From the NCBI GenBank assembly GCA_943704525.1, contig CALSCQ010003053.1, forward strand, positions 5,001-43,215: a stretch of DNA of 38,215 bases, given 5' to 3'. Shown here in pieces: positions 1-12,000 of this stretch; position 1 is the first letter of the stretch, and every line of letters starts with the position of its first letter. The notes below the pieces were generated by a model. That model ran no database searches, was not told the origin of the DNA, and saw nothing but the letters and a program-made list of their open reading frames with translations. Source of the stretch: Pigoraptor vietnamica (Eukaryota; Opisthokonta; Filasterea). The translations under genes were made by a program, and so were the position numbers.

Positions 1-3000
1 GCGTAGCCTTTGCCCCGAGTTCCTCCGATATCTCCGGCGTGTCCACCTTCGCCCGCAGGGGCTCGAGCACGCGTGGCTGAAGCGACGGCAGCGAAATATT
101 GCGGAGAACTTTCGCGTCACTGACATCCTCTTGCTTGCGACGGGCCCTCGGTGGCGATAGTTCAGGCGCCACCGCACCACGTGCCGAAGGCGGCGACTGC
201 GACGGCGCCTGTTCCGGTACACTTTCGGCTGCGGCTGCGGGCGGAAGAGCGTCCGCATCCATCGCACGACGCAATGGTGTGGCCCCCGCTTCCGACACGG
301 GGTCGGCGAGTCTGGACGAGCGCGACTTGGATCCAGACGACGACCGCCGCCTGCTCCGCCGCGCGTGTTGCGAGGACTCCTTCGATTCGTAGCCCCGCGA
401 CCGCGCCTCTTCTCTCTCCCTGTCCCTCGCCAACGCGCGCGCGAGCGGAGGGGAGCGGACGACGGCCGGTGAGGGGATTGGAGAGCGGCCGTGCTTGTCC
501 CATCGGCGCACGCCGAGCGCCCACAGGGCCCCCTGCGCGTTTCTGCGCGTCTTGTCGCCCTCTCCCATGTGCGCGTAGTGCTTGAGAGTGTCGACGAGAC
601 CGTCGGCCGCAAGGAGCGTCGGATGCCATTCCTTGTGAAAGGCAACCGCCCACGCGAGTCCCATGAGCTGCTCGGGCACGTCGGGCAGTGCGAGGAAAGC
701 CGCGGGACGTTGACGGAGGCACTCTGTCAAGAGATCGACAATGGGTTGGAGGCTGCGGTCGCACTCGTCGTTGGCCGCCACGGCGCGAAGAGCCTCGAGG
801 CACCCGGCCGCGTTCGTCTCAAACCCGCGCATGTACGGCACAAAATCGCTGCGACGGCCGCTCATGATTTCACGTACGTACACGCACAGTCGCCGTATTA
901 TTTTCCCGTAGCGCGCCATGGTTTGCTCAGTGCGAGTCTCGCCCTTCGGAATGGCCGAGTCACGCGACGCCGGCGCATCGTACGCCACTCCGCCACCGAC
1001 TCCGCCACCGCCGCCGCCCCCGTCTGTCCACGACACGCGCCGCATGCTCGCAAGCTGGACCGACGCCAAGTGCGCATCGATCAGCAGTTGTATGGGACCC
1101 AAGGTGGCGCGTCCGCCCCCCGCCATCGCGGCGATGCGGTCGGTCGTGCCTGCTGCGGCCATGCGTGGGCGGAGAAGCTCGCTCTTGCTGAATTCGTAGA
1201 GCGCCTCGAGGGCAATGCCGACGGCGGGGACGCGGTCCATAAGGGCATCGCGGCTCGTTAGCACCACGATGTCAAAGGACACGCGTCCGGACAGCACAAT
1301 GTCGAACAAGTCCTCCCGCGAGTCCGAGAAGAAATGCACCGTCGCGGCGCCGTTCGCCTCTTCCCTCGCCGTGCCAGTCTCCGAGACATCGCCCGCGTCG
1401 TACGAGACGTCGTCTGCCGTCGACGTGAGTGGCTTACCGCTCTCGGCTGCCATACCGACCGCTGACTCGGCCATGTCGAGCGCCACTTCGACAAAGCCGA
1501 GGTCCGCCATGATGCGCGCCGCTGGTGCATACGAAGCGATGCGCGACGCAAGCAGCACGGACCACCGCCGGTCCTCCCAATCGGACGACATGGCGCGGCG
1601 GAGAAGACAACCGAGGAAGGACGTGGTCGAGATGAGGTCCTTGACGCCGTCGCAGTCGCAGCGGAAGAGACAGCACAGCGCGCGGAGCGCAAAATGGCGG
1701 CGGCGTATGCTCATGTCGACGAGGCACGACCAGTGGTCGTGTGGACTGTTTTCTTCTGGTATCGGCGAGGGAGACGTCGGTGCGACAAGGTCATCGCCAG
1801 ACTCGATGAGAGCGATGAGGGAGGCGAGAGCGTTTGTTGCACCGAGTGCGTTGCGGACCATCTCCGGGCGCGAGCGCGACATCCAGCAGAGTGCCCATGC
1901 GGCAGAGTACGCGTGCCCGTGGGAAGAAGGCGCGTCCGTCGCTCTGAGGAGGACACGTGCCAGGGCGTCCGCGATGCTGGGGGCGTCACGTGACATGCCG
2001 AGGACCGACGACGACTGGGGCGACAGGAACAGGAGGCACGCCGCCGCGCAGCACGCCGTCTTGACCACCGTCTCGTCGTCGCACGTCAGTGCAACGCGCA
2101 GCCCGCGCGCAAAGTCGCTGCTGCGCACAAGCACGCTCTTGTAGTCGTTTGTGCCCGCGCACAGCAGAGCCAGGCACTCGAGCGCGGCAACACGCAGCGC
2201 CGCGGGCAGCATCACGTCGCAGTTGATGGCGGCAACGGCATCCACGAACATGACGTGCGACTCCACCACCCGCTTCTTTGTGCCATGCGACACTCCCACC
2301 AGCGGACCAAGCGTGCGGAGAGCGACCGTTCGCTCGACGTCAGAGCGCGCAGCATTGCACACGGCGAGCGCGCACGTGTCGACGACGCCAAACACGGCCA
2401 TTCGGCACTTGTCCGAAACAGTCGTATCTGCCACGTGGTCCGCAAGAGCGAGCGCGAGAAGGGGCCGCGTGTGCACGCCCTTTCCCGACAGCAGGGATGT
2501 CTCTGTGCGCCACCCCGCGCCAGTGAGCCACACCGCCGTGTCCGCGATGAAGGGTGCGCGCGCAAGCAGCTCGCGCGCGAAGAGTGCGCGGGGTCGACAG
2601 AGCCCCGAAAGAATGTCGGCAATGTCCCCCGCAACATCAAACGCAGAGAGCGCAAAGGGGCCGTCGGGATGCCCTTCAGCGGCACAGTGGCGCGCACACA
2701 AGTCCAGGAACTCGCAGCAGGGGCGCACGAGCCCGTCCACGTCGGCCCTAAACGCCTCGCGCAGGGGTCGCGACACGGGCAGCAAGAGAACGACGAGTGC
2801 TGTGGCATCTTTCAGCGCGGACAGCTGCGGCTGTGCGCTCGTCTCTTTCGGAATCGCCGACGGCAACGCCGGTCGCAACGCCTCGCACGCACGCGCGAGT
2901 GCCGTGCGCAGTGCAGCGAGCGCGCCCGAAGTCACCGCGGGGTCGTCTGCCACGAGAATTGTGCATTTCGCCGAGCGCGCGCACGCGTGTGCAAGCCGAG

Positions 3001-3097
3001 ACGCGCACGCGACACACTCGTCGCCAGTTGCGCTGCCGAGGGCATCGACAAGGTTCTGCGTGGAGGGATTGAACTGACGGTCGGTGAGCGGCGCCAT
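1..3097 (-). CDS. ARM/HEAT-like helical repeat protein, partial (5' part only)
   Basis: One reading frame stays open on the minus strand from the ATG at 3097 to the left edge: 1032 codons without a stop or intron. An in-frame TGA lies three codons upstream of this ATG, so it is the first Met of the frame. Residues 1 to about 880 are Leu/Ala-rich amphipathic helices with spaced Cys and short loops (for example LRVAALECLALLCAG and LASLIALIESGDD), the look of armadillo or HEAT repeats. A Gly-rich loop (GGGGGGGVGGG) lies near residue 690. From about residue 890 the chain becomes disordered, with an SR-like basic patch (RSRRRSSSGSKSRSSR) and Pro/Ala-rich stretches. I do not recognise the family. 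ARM/HEAT proteins are usually scaffolds, and no catalytic domain is visible in this part; one could lie beyond the edge. The plus-strand frames here are shadows. Confidence 0.8.
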   Translation of the reverse strand, partial: MAPLTDRQFNPSTQNLVDALGSATGDECVACASRLAHACARSAKCTILVADDPAVTSGALAALRTALARACEALRPALPSAIPKETSAQPQLSALKDATALVVLLLPVSRPLREAFRADVDGLVRPCCEFLDLCARHCAAEGHPDGPFALSAFDVAGDIADILSGLCRPRALFARELLARAPFIADTAVWLTGAGWRTETSLLSGKGVHTRPLLALALADHVADTTVSDKCRMAVFGVVDTCALAVCNAARSDVERTVALRTLGPLVGVSHGTKKRVVESHVMFVDAVAAINCDVMLPAALRVAALECLALLCAGTNDYKSVLVRSSDFARGLRVALTCDDETVVKTACCAAACLLFLSPQSSSVLGMSRDAPSIADALARVLLRATDAPSSHGHAYSAAWALCWMSRSRPEMVRNALGATNALASLIALIESGDDLVAPTSPSPIPEENSPHDHWSCLVDMSIRRRHFALRALCCLFRCDCDGVKDLISTTSFLGCLLRRAMSSDWEDRRWSVLLASRIASYAPAARIMADLGFVEVALDMAESAVGMAAESGKPLTSTADDVSYDAGDVSETGTAREEANGAATVHFFSDSREDLFDIVLSGRVSFDIVVLTSRDALMDRVPAVGIALEALYEFSKSELLRPRMAAAGTTDRIAAMAGGGRATLGPIQLLIDAHLASVQLASMRRVSWTDGGGGGGGVGGGVAYDAPASRDSAIPKGETRTEQTMARYGKIIRRLCVYVREIMSGRRSDFVPYMRGFETNAAGCLEALRAVAANDECDRSLQPIVDLLTECLRQRPAAFLALPDVPEQLMGLAWAVAFHKEWHPTLLAADGLVDTLKHYAHMGEGDKTRRNAQGALWALGVRRWDKHGRSPIPSPAVVRSPPLARALARDREREEARSRGYESKESSQHARRSRRRSSSGSKSRSSRLADPVSEAGATPLRRAMDADALPPAAAAESVPEQAPSQSPPSARGAVAPELSPPRARRKQEDVSDAKVLRNISLPSLQPRVLEPLRAKVDTPEISEELGAKAT

Positions 3098-3418
3098 TCG
3101 CACTCATGCGATTAAGAACGCGCCGTCGTCTGGCAGAAGCACGCACTGCAGCCCGTGCAGCACGGACATGTCGTCGCTCTCACTCTCGACCGTGCAAAGT
3201 GAAGGGCGCCATGCTCTGCAGGAGAGAGAACACGCGACGCGAACTCAGAACGCACGAAAGAAGTCCGCCGCTTTTTCATTTTCAAGCAGACCATCTCGGC
3301 AAGCCATGGCAACCGCCGTTGTAACAAGTTGTAACAAGTCAGTTCGCTTGCAACGATTTTTTTTTCCTTCTGTCACACGTTGCGCCCCTTTTTCCACGCG
3401 CCGTCGCGACTCAAAGCC
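3098..3418. other. Divergent intergenic region between the ARM-like gene and the F-box pseudogene
   Basis: About 320 bp between two divergent starts, so it probably holds both promoters. It contains a 10-bp direct duplication (GTTGTAACAA twice, about 3318-3337) and a run of nine to ten T near 3358. I see no clear TATA box and no gene. Confidence 0.5.
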
Positions 3419-3544
3419 ATGCACAGCGCAGCAGCGGCGTGCTTGGCCACGCTCCCTTCGGAGGTCATCGTGACGCACATTGTGTCTCATCTCGCCAATG
3501 CCGACCGGCGCCCTCGCGAAGGTCTGCAGCTGCTCGAGCGCCTC

Positions 3545-3709
3545 TGTTGGGTGCCGTTAGTGATTTTAGGCCGTTTACTAATGGCCTGTGCCGTTTACTA
3601 ACGGCATCCCGTTATAAACGGCACAGGCCTGTTGGGTGCCGTTAGTGATTTTAGGCCGTTTACTAATGGCCTGTGCCGTTTACTAACGGCATCCCGTTAT
3701 AAACGGCAC
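3545..3709 (+). repeat. Tandem duplication of the MITE left terminal repeat (85-bp period, two copies)
   Basis: The left end of the element is present twice head to tail, starting at 3545 and about 3630, and the copies are almost identical until the second diverges near 3710. Only one copy is present at the right end, so the duplication arose inside the left terminus, probably by slippage or unequal repair. Confidence 0.85.
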
Positions 3710-4040
3710 GGACTGCGGCAACACTGAAATAAAGTGCAGGGCAACGCGCCGGCAGAACTGCCAAATCGGCCGGCGGTGTGACGCGCGCAATTCGGGCGGG
3801 AAACACACTTGGGAGCTGTCAGACATGCCTTTTCCCAGTAATTTTGAGAGTGAAAAAGAGAAAAGAGGTCAAAACAAGCGCGTTTTACTTTAAAAAGGCA
3901 ATTCAGGTCTGGGGGTATAGCAAACGGTATGAAACTGACTATGCCGTTAGCTAACGGCCTGTGCCGTTTATAACGGGATGCCGTTAGTAAACGGCACAGG
4001 CCATTAGTAAACGGCCTAAAATCACTAACGGCACCCAACA
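3545..4040. mobile_element. MITE-like non-autonomous DNA transposon with 84-bp perfect TIRs
   Basis: Bases 3545-3628 are an exact reverse complement of 3957-4040; the ends read TGTTGGGTGCCGTTAGTG and its complement. The left terminal repeat is followed by a second, tandem copy of itself (period 85 bp, about 3630-3709). The interior (3710-3956) holds no transposase or other long frame and is richer in A/T than the host DNA. The terminal repeats contain nested small palindromes built on GCCGTT/AACGGC, so each end can also fold on its own. The target-site duplication is ambiguous: CTGT occurs at both junctions but overlaps the terminal repeat. Perfect TIRs suggest recent movement or gene conversion. 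The superfamily cannot be told from the ends alone. Confidence 0.85.
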
Positions 4041-5701
4041 CCTGTACCACCTCTGGTTTTCCGTACATCCTCAAGTACCTCGAGGACGCTGCGTTTCGCG
4101 AGGAGGTCGCGAGGTACATCCCGTCCGTCGCCTCGTGTTGGTGGCCGCGAGCGAGTCGATATGGCTGGAGAGGCTGACGGACCTCTTGGCGGATCTCGGC
4201 AACGCAAGCGTGGTGGAGGCGGATTTCGCGTGCATCGCGGGCGTTGACACACTTCTTACGAAGCAAATTGGATCTCGCTCGTCCAACGTTGGTGATCTCC
4301 ATGCGAATAATGTGGACGCGACGTTGACGCGTGTTTCGACATACTGCCAACGCTCACAGTGTCTCTCCATCCACGCGAGTTGTGGAAGAGACTATCGTTG
4401 CGTACATTTCCGTCGCGTCCTTATTGACGGCTCGAGCGACGGTTCCTACAGACCTTATGTCGGCTTTAACTGCCTGCTGTCGTATGACTTTTATGCGTCC
4501 TTCCGCGGGTTAGTAAGGGTCGAACTCTGGGGTTCGCTGCTGACGGAGATCCCCCGCGAGCTGGCGCGCGTGCATACGCTAGTTCTTGCGTCGTCGCTTA
4601 TGTTGGAGGAAGTCTCGAACGGGCGCGACATCCACACGCTCGTGCTGAGAGATTTGCGAGAAAGTGTTCGACGTGTCGGCGCTCGCACCACCTCGACCTC
4701 ACTTCCGTTCCCTTCTGGAGGAAAATGTTATACTACGAAAAAGAGTTTTGCGAGGTTCCTCTGGACCGCTGGACGGCAATGCGCGCCCGTGACGTCTCGG
4801 CGCTCGCGGACGTGCACACGCTGATACTCGCCGGAAACAACAAGCTGTCGGGCGTCGAATCTCTCGGTGGTAGCCACACACTCGTCCCGCGATACGAGTC
4901 GGCTTGGACTGACCGCCTTCTCTCACTTGGGGTGTTCACTCGCTCGACCTGAGAAACTCTCGCTCCATTCGCATGGGCGCAGGTTTTGGGCGCGTGCACA
5001 CGCTGACGCTGAGGCAGTGCTACGAGCTCGAGGACGTGCCGAACTGGGCAGCATGCATCGTCTGGACTGCCACCAGATAAGGGACGCGTCGAGTCTCACT
5101 CGCGTGCACACGCTCGCCATGCACAACTGCAGGGGGTGCTTCTCTCTCGAGCCGTTTGCGACGCCGAGCGGCGTCCACAGCCTGGACCTCAGTAGCCACG
5201 GGGCCGTGTTACCGGGACTCTCGGGCTCGGCGTTGTCCGGACTGGGAACCGTCCACACGCTCAACTTGACCGATTCGCTCGTGAGAGATGTGTCGGCGTT
5301 CTCGCGCGTGCACACGCTACGCCTGAGCATGTGTCGCCTCATCGAGGACGTCTCGGCACTCGGGTCCGTGTTCCACTTGGAGCTCGCTTCGACGAACATT
5401 AGCGACGTTCGCGCGCTGGGCTTCGTCCACACGCTTGTCCTCGACAACACGCCTGCCTCGGACGTGCCATCGCTCGGGATGGTGCACACGCTCAGCCTTG
5501 CGCACTGCCCCGCATCGGACGTGTCGTCGCTCGGGGCAGTCTATTCGCTGGACATTTCACACTGCCTAAGCGTCGTTGACGTGTCGGCGGCTCGGCGGCG
5601 TTCGCGTGCTGAACATCGAGGGGTGCACGGGCATTCGCGACAAGGCCCCTCTGAGAACTGTGAAGCGCCTGCTGGGCGGCCCCTTGCTGTGGTGGAAGTG
5701 A

Positions 5702-6000
5702 ACGGCCGATCCCATTCGGCCGGACTCGTGCACACCGCCTGTTGTCAGCCCCGGCACGTGATCGATCAGTTCTAAGACTACACCCCTCTGAAGCCTGTTG
5801 ACGACCGCCTTCAAGTCATCTCAGCGTCGTTTACTCAGACGGACGCACGGACGCAGCAGCATGCACGCAAGCGATATTAACAGACAGGCAAAAAAAAGAC
5901 GCGCGCCACGCCCAAGGCGAGAGAGGAAAATGGACAGAGGAGACAGGTGAGGAGGAAACTGCACGCGGGACTGGTGTGGGAGGGTCTTCCATAGGACGCC
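5702..6000. other. Convergent intergenic spacer
   Basis: 299 bp between the stop of the F-box/LRR pseudogene (plus) and the stop of the Tmc-like gene (minus). It should hold the two 3' ends. I see no gene, no strong repeat and no clear poly(A) signal. Confidence 0.5.
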
Positions 6001-9000
6001 TCACGCCTTGTTGCTGCGGTAGTTGAGGCGGATGAGCTTCTCAAAGCCCTCGAGCGTCTTGAGGACGTCCGGCGGCACCGTGAGGAGGATCATGTGCGCG
6101 CGTCGCATGCGCTTGTCGAGAACGCCCGGAATGCGCGACAGCACGAAGAGGTAGAACACGCCGAGCAACACGCCGTACACGATGCACCCGACGACGCGAT
6201 CCTTCGTCGCCTTATCGACGTCGTCCTGCAGGGTCGTGTCGTACATGTACGTCGCCTCCTTCAACGCGGGCACGAGGTAGTACCGAAGATAGCGCTCGAG
6301 CGTGGTCCACGACGGCATGTTGAGGTACGCTTCCGAGTATGCTAGCGGCTTGGGGATGCTCACGTTGTGCGAGTCGTAGAGCGCGTCCTCGGTGCGCTGC
6401 CAAAAGTCAAACAGCGCGCTGTTGAGGCCGTTGTTCATGACGCCCCCATCGAACGTGCGGCAGTCGTCCTTCTGCCCATGCAGCCCGCACGCGTCGCTGA
6501 ACATGATGGTGGCGAGCGCGGGGATCGTCGCCGCCATTTGCGTGATCCCGATCGACGCATTCGTGTACAAGAGGTATTGATTAATGTCGCGCGCAGTCGA
6601 GATTGCGGACGTCCCAATGTCCCAGTAGCGACCGCATATAAGCGTTGTGTTGCACGCAGCGAGTTCGCGGGCGGAGAGGAGACCGAGACGGGTGCGGTAG
6701 TGGCGACGGTTGGACCAGTTGATCTCCGTGGCGCTGTGCCCGTGCTCGTTGGAAAACGCCAATTCGGTGTCGTACGTCGCGCACGTGTACGCGATCGCCG
6801 CGATAAGGACGAGCAGCGTCGCGATGATCGCAAAGCGCTGGTTCGTGAGGAAGAGGCGGAGGCGCTGCTGAAGCGACACGTTGACGCCTTCCCCGCGGCG
6901 GACGGGCTTCGCTCGCGACAGCGCCGACTTCTTCTTCCCGTCCTTCTTGTCGTCCTTCTCCTTCGCGTTGTTCGTCAGCGTGGGCATGTTCTCCTCAAAC
7001 ACGTCGATGCCGTCGTCGAGGTCCGAGCGCGACTGGAGGCGCTGCGTGCAGTTCTCCTGCAACCCCCGCGCGAGGTGCTTGGGGATGTCAAAGAACAGCT
7101 CGATCACGTGAGAGTTGGTCTTCTCGGCGTAGGCGTAGAGGGGGATCAGGATGAGCAGCGTCATTGCGATCGAGAACACGATGCCTGCCACGTACGTCGC
7201 GTGGATGGCGTCTTCAAGCGTTTGGCGCTGCGAGGCGCAAAATTGGCCGGTAAGCACACCGTCCACATACAAAACGCCCTCACGCACGCATAACGCCCTC
7301 ATGCACGCATAACGTACACATGCACGCACAAAATTCACATGTACGTACGCCGTTTGCCCCCAAACGCACCGTTTTCGTGGCCTCTTCCTCGTAGTAATAC
7401 ATGGACTGCTCAAACGCCGCGCGCAGCGACGTCACGGCGTTGTCGAGAATGAAGCGCACCTCGGGCGACTCGTCGACGAACGCGTCGAGAGGGGCGACAC
7501 CGAGCAGCTTCGCCCTCGCCGCAAAGAGATTCACCATGTCCCACAGGTTCACCAGACGTGTCGTCGCCTCACCGCGCGAGTTCGTTATCACGGCGCTGAT
7601 GGAGGGCACCGTGTAAAGGTTGCGCTGCTCCGCCGTCATTTTGGCAAAGCGCTGGTAGAGCGTCTCGTGCGTGTCGTACATGTCCGCCGCCGCCTTTGCC
7701 AGCCTCCCGCGCACCTCGGCCTCCGAAAACGGGCGCGTAATGTTCGCGCGCATTAGCATGAGGAGCCGCACGCTGTCGATGACGTCGTGGCTCTCGATGC
7801 GGCGCTGCGCGGCGAGCGTGACATCCCCAATCTCGTCGGTGAGGTCGTTTGCGTCCTTCTTGAACACAATCATACCCATTACGGAGATGGTGATGAGCCC
7901 GGCGATCGTCAGCAGCAGTGCGACGCGCATAACGGTGCCGGTCAGCCCGAGCCCGCGTCCCCCGTTCGTCATGATCGAGTTGCGCGCGCGGGCCACAAAC
8001 GCATTAGAGGAGTTCGTCGACGACGACGCGATGCTTCCGCGCTCAGCGGCGTCCTCCGGCCGTCCGTTGCAATCGAGACCGGCAAGGTTCGAAAAGTCGT
8101 CCCCCTCGTCAAAAGAGCGCCCGCCGACGTTCCCAACGCGGAAGAGGCCGTGCGGCGAGGTCACGTTCTTCTCTTCGCCCGAGGAAACCGAGTCGCTCTC
8201 GACGGCATCGTTGTAAGAGTCGACGCTCGCTTGCGGGATGGCGAAGGGACCTTCCTCGGGAACCGGCTGAATCTCGACATTGACGCCCTCCGGCCCGACC
8301 GACCGGCGCGGCGACTGAGGGACATCCTCTCCCATGTAGCCGGGAACTTCGCTCGGCTGACCGACGGTAATCGCGGGGATAACGGCCTTCGCGTCTTCCT
8401 GGAAAGACACCGAAGCGCGCCGTCCGGACCGCGTGCGCCCGAGCGCCTGCATGGGAATTTCGTCCGAACTGACGTCGCGGAGTCCGCCCCGCACATGATC
8501 GTCTTGCGGGATGGAGGGATAGCTGCTGACGGAGCGGACGGCCGCAGTGGGTGGCGTGCGCCTGTCGTCGCTGTTCGTGCGCGACGATAACTGTCGCTGG
8601 TAGCGCGGGCTCGGCTGGGGAGAGCGGGCGGGCGAACGCATTCCGTCGCCGGCGCCAGTTGAAGGGGCCAGTCCGCGCGTCGCGCCCGTTCCAACGACGG
8701 GCCCTGGGGAAGACGGGATGGACACGCCCGCAGACATCAGCTCATGCGGCGAGTCGAGGGTACCAAGCGGGCGCTTCTCGTTTGTGGGAAACGATTCCGA
8801 CGAATCGGAGAGGCTGATGCGGAGGAGGGCCACGGCAGCGTCGAACGACTCGACAAACGCGGGAAGAACGACGCAGCTGTGGGGGCCGGACGGCAGCTGA
8901 ATCTGTGTGCGGTGCGCGCTGGCCGCAGCCTCGCCGCCGAGCGTGATCGTGGAAAAGTCCGCGAGGTATCGCGTGATGCGCAGCGTCTCCTTCGTCTCGT

Positions 9001-12000
9001 CCGAGAGTGCGCCGTGCTGGAGCTCAAGGAAGAGCTCAGGGCCAATGCCGAGCAGGCCTCCCGCGGACGCCGTGCAGCCTGTGATCGTGCCATTGGCGAG
9101 ATCCACGAGGACGTACTGGTCGGCCGACGTGACGGGCCGCATGTGGCCAACAAAGACCATGCCGCCGGTGACAGAGCACGTCTGGCGGATGCCGAGGTGG
9201 ATGGGAACAATGTAGCCGGAGCGGTGCACGGCGCACGCGAGGCGGATGCGGTCGAGGAACTTGGTTTCGCCCGTCTCGAGGTAATTCCGGATGTACGTGT
9301 TGTGGTTCGCACTGCATATGGATCCCATAGGGTCAGGTAAGGCTACGTGGTGCGTGTCTCTGTGTGTGTCTGTGTTTCGGTGAGTGTGCGTGTCAGTTGT
9401 GCATGTTTGCGTGTAAGCATGTGCGCACGCTCCCTTACCTGAACGGACACGGGATAATCGCAATGACGTTACGCCCGTTGAGTTCGCGAGGGCGGTACCC
9501 AAGCAACTTGCACGCGGCGGCGTTCGAGTCCTGGATAATGCCCTCCATTCCGTGCTCTCCGGAGATCGTAACACTCGCAGTGCGCGAGTCCGACACGAGC
9601 TGCGCAAACATCGATGCGTCGGCGTTCAGGATGGAATCGCCGCGCATTTCCGTGTCGTTCTGTCCGGACTCCTCGATGTCCGTCGCGCGCGTGAGGAGCG
9701 CCTCCGCCCCCTGAGCGTCGAAGGCGACGTCCATGAGGAAGCCCGCGTACATGCGGAGCGTCTGAAGGAGGAGGTGAGTGGTGAGAACAGCCATCGAGAG
9801 CGTGCGCGGGCGCAGTACGACCGGGAGGCGCAAATTGGTGAAGCACAGGCATACAATTGCACACGGGCTCTGACGCACGCTTGCGCGAGAACACCACGGA
9901 CCTGAGGCGAATTGGGGTTCATGCGGACGAGCTCCGAGTAGCTCTTCTGAGCAATCGCGAGCGACTGCGTGATGCTGTCGGCAATCTTGTGCATCCGGAC
10001 GATGTCCGGACTGTGCTTGATAATCTCCGCCCAGAAGCGCAGCTGGTAGACGGTGCAGCGAAGGTCGTTGCGCTGCGCGGCCTCAAAGTGCTTCTGGTAT
10101 GTAATGAACTGCGGCGAATCGATCGCGCATTAGCGCACGTCCATAGAGTGTGTGTGTTTGCGAACATGTCCATGTAAGGGTATGCGCCGGCGCGTGCAAC
10201 TGACTTGTGTCAGTACGAGTGTGCGAGTGCCGCGGGAGTGCCGTGCGAATGGGCGTGCAAGCACTGCAGCGCTGGCCAACCTGTATAACGTCCCCGCGCC
10301 CTCCCGTCTCCTCATCTTCCATCATCTTGCGACGGCGATAAATGATGAACGCCTCGTCGAACTTCGGCCCCAAATCCTCCGCGATCGTGAGCTCGGCGAG
10401 CGCGAGTTGCCGCGACTGCGTAATGTACATGTGGTGATTCGACCAGAAGAGGTGCAGCAGCGACGATCGCGGGATGCGCTTGCTTGCGGCGCGGTACCAC
10501 TCGTTCACCTCGAGCATCGTCTGCCGCTGCTTCGCCGTCTCCGCCTTGTCGGCCTTCTCCGCGCTCCAGTTGCGCTGGCGGAAAAGCGCGCCCTTGCTTG
10601 CGAGGTGGTAACGAATGCGGAGCTCGAGCTCCACCGCGTTGTTGATGTCGTCGACCGGCATCCGTTCGATCTGTCGCCGGCGCAGTCTCAGGCCCACTAT
10701 GGCCGTGACCACGACGAGTGGGCTCGTCATGAAGAAGAAGAGGGACGCCTGGTTTTCGTCCGGCGACGGGCTCAGCTTGGCGACGAGCAGGCAGACGGAC
10801 GCCCATCCCCACACCCACAGCATCGACACCTGCGCGGCGAGGTAGTTGAACCTGCGCAAGAAGGTGGGAACAGCGGCCTTTCAGTTAAGTGACCACTGGC
10901 AGTCAAACACACGTGGGCATGGGTGTGCGCCGCCGGCTGTTGTGTAAGCCCTGAGGCACGCAGCACACACGACTATAGGCCGGGAATGTGTTAGGACCCG
11001 GCTGACACTCGCCCGCACAAAGCAATCGCCTCAACGCACCTGTACCACGGCTGGAACCAAGTGAAGACGAGCGCCGACGTGATGCTGCCAATTAGCAGCG
11101 CGATGATGAGCACCCACTGGTAGCTGTGATCGAGCAGCGCAAACATGATCGAGAAGAGCGCGCGCACGGCCAAGAGGTAGAGGTCGACGCGCGAGTGGGG
11201 ACGCGTGAAGACGGAGCGCGAGTTCGGGTCCTGTTCGCACACGCAGATGGCCATGAGGAATGCGAGGAAGATAAAGCCGAGACCAAAGACGATCGCGAGG
11301 ATCTTCTTGAGGAGGTCCACGCCCGACCAGCATGGCTCGCCCGTCTCGCACGTGAGCTGGACAGCGAGGATGGACGTGAACGGGATGAAGCACACTGTCG
11401 ACACGAGCCCGCTCGTCGTCCGCAACAGCCGCAACGGCCCTGGTTCAGCGAAGGGGAAACGGGCAGCGTAAGAAAACGGAGCCGGTAAGGACATTGCGGA
11501 CCGTCGGTTGTCGACTATAACTAGGGAACAGCGCCCACACGACACATGTCAGACAACCAAGGTCCGGCATTCAGTTGGCTGCGGCATCACTCACACATCA
11601 TGCGGTACTTGCTGCGGGAGAACGAGTACCCGACGAACGCGGCGTTGGCGAGGAGCAGCACAATGATTGTGATGATCACGTAGAAGACCGGCGCGGACCG
11701 TCCCACGTACGTCTCGAACGCAAAGGGACGCACAAACTTCTCGAACCAGTCCGTCTGCGTCGGGTTCCAGGGGAAGTCGGTGTGGTAGGCGTTGAAGTTG
11801 AACGACAGAAGTTGCACGAAGTCGACAATCTGCGGCGGAGAAAAATGCACAAAAAAACGTAGGGTGAGAACGCAGTTCAGTCCGCGCTCGACCATGCTTG
11901 TGTGCGCGCTGACATACCATCTCGATGATGACGAGCACCGCGCTCACGTGCGCATCCTTCGCCATGACGAACAGCACTCCGAACAGTCCGTTGCGCGCAG

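Larger units (their letters stand above)
3419..5701 (+). pseudogene. F-box/leucine-rich-repeat gene, broken by a MITE and several frameshifts
   Basis: The ATG at 3419 opens with an F-box-like start (LPSEVIVTHIVSHL, residues 12-25). At codon 42 the frame is interrupted by the 496-bp element at 3545-4040. On the far side the same frame resumes at 4043 with CTTSGFPYILKYLEDAAF. Leucine-rich repeats then follow at about 23-residue spacing with the core VHTLxL (VHTLVLAS, VHTLILAG, VHSLDLRN, VHTLTLRQ, VHTLNLTD, VHTLRLSM, VHTLVLDN, VHTLSLAH). The repeats lie in changing frames: 4135 to about 4670, about 4690-4930, 4934 to about 5040, about 5040-5590, then 5590-5701, ending LLGGPLLWWK-stop. At least five frame changes are needed, so the copy looks dead unless the sequence has many errors. 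F-box LRR proteins normally act as SCF ubiquitin-ligase substrate adaptors. That role is family knowledge and cannot apply to this copy as it stands. Confidence 0.8.

Noticed and set aside
162-2808. Several plus- and minus-strand frames over the ARM-like gene
   Set aside because: The 1032-codon minus frame from 3097 to the edge explains the region; the others are out-of-frame and compositionally odd.
3545-4040. Solo LTR, because the element begins TG and ends CA
   Set aside because: The ends are long inverted repeats of each other, which LTRs are not. A MITE explains the structure.
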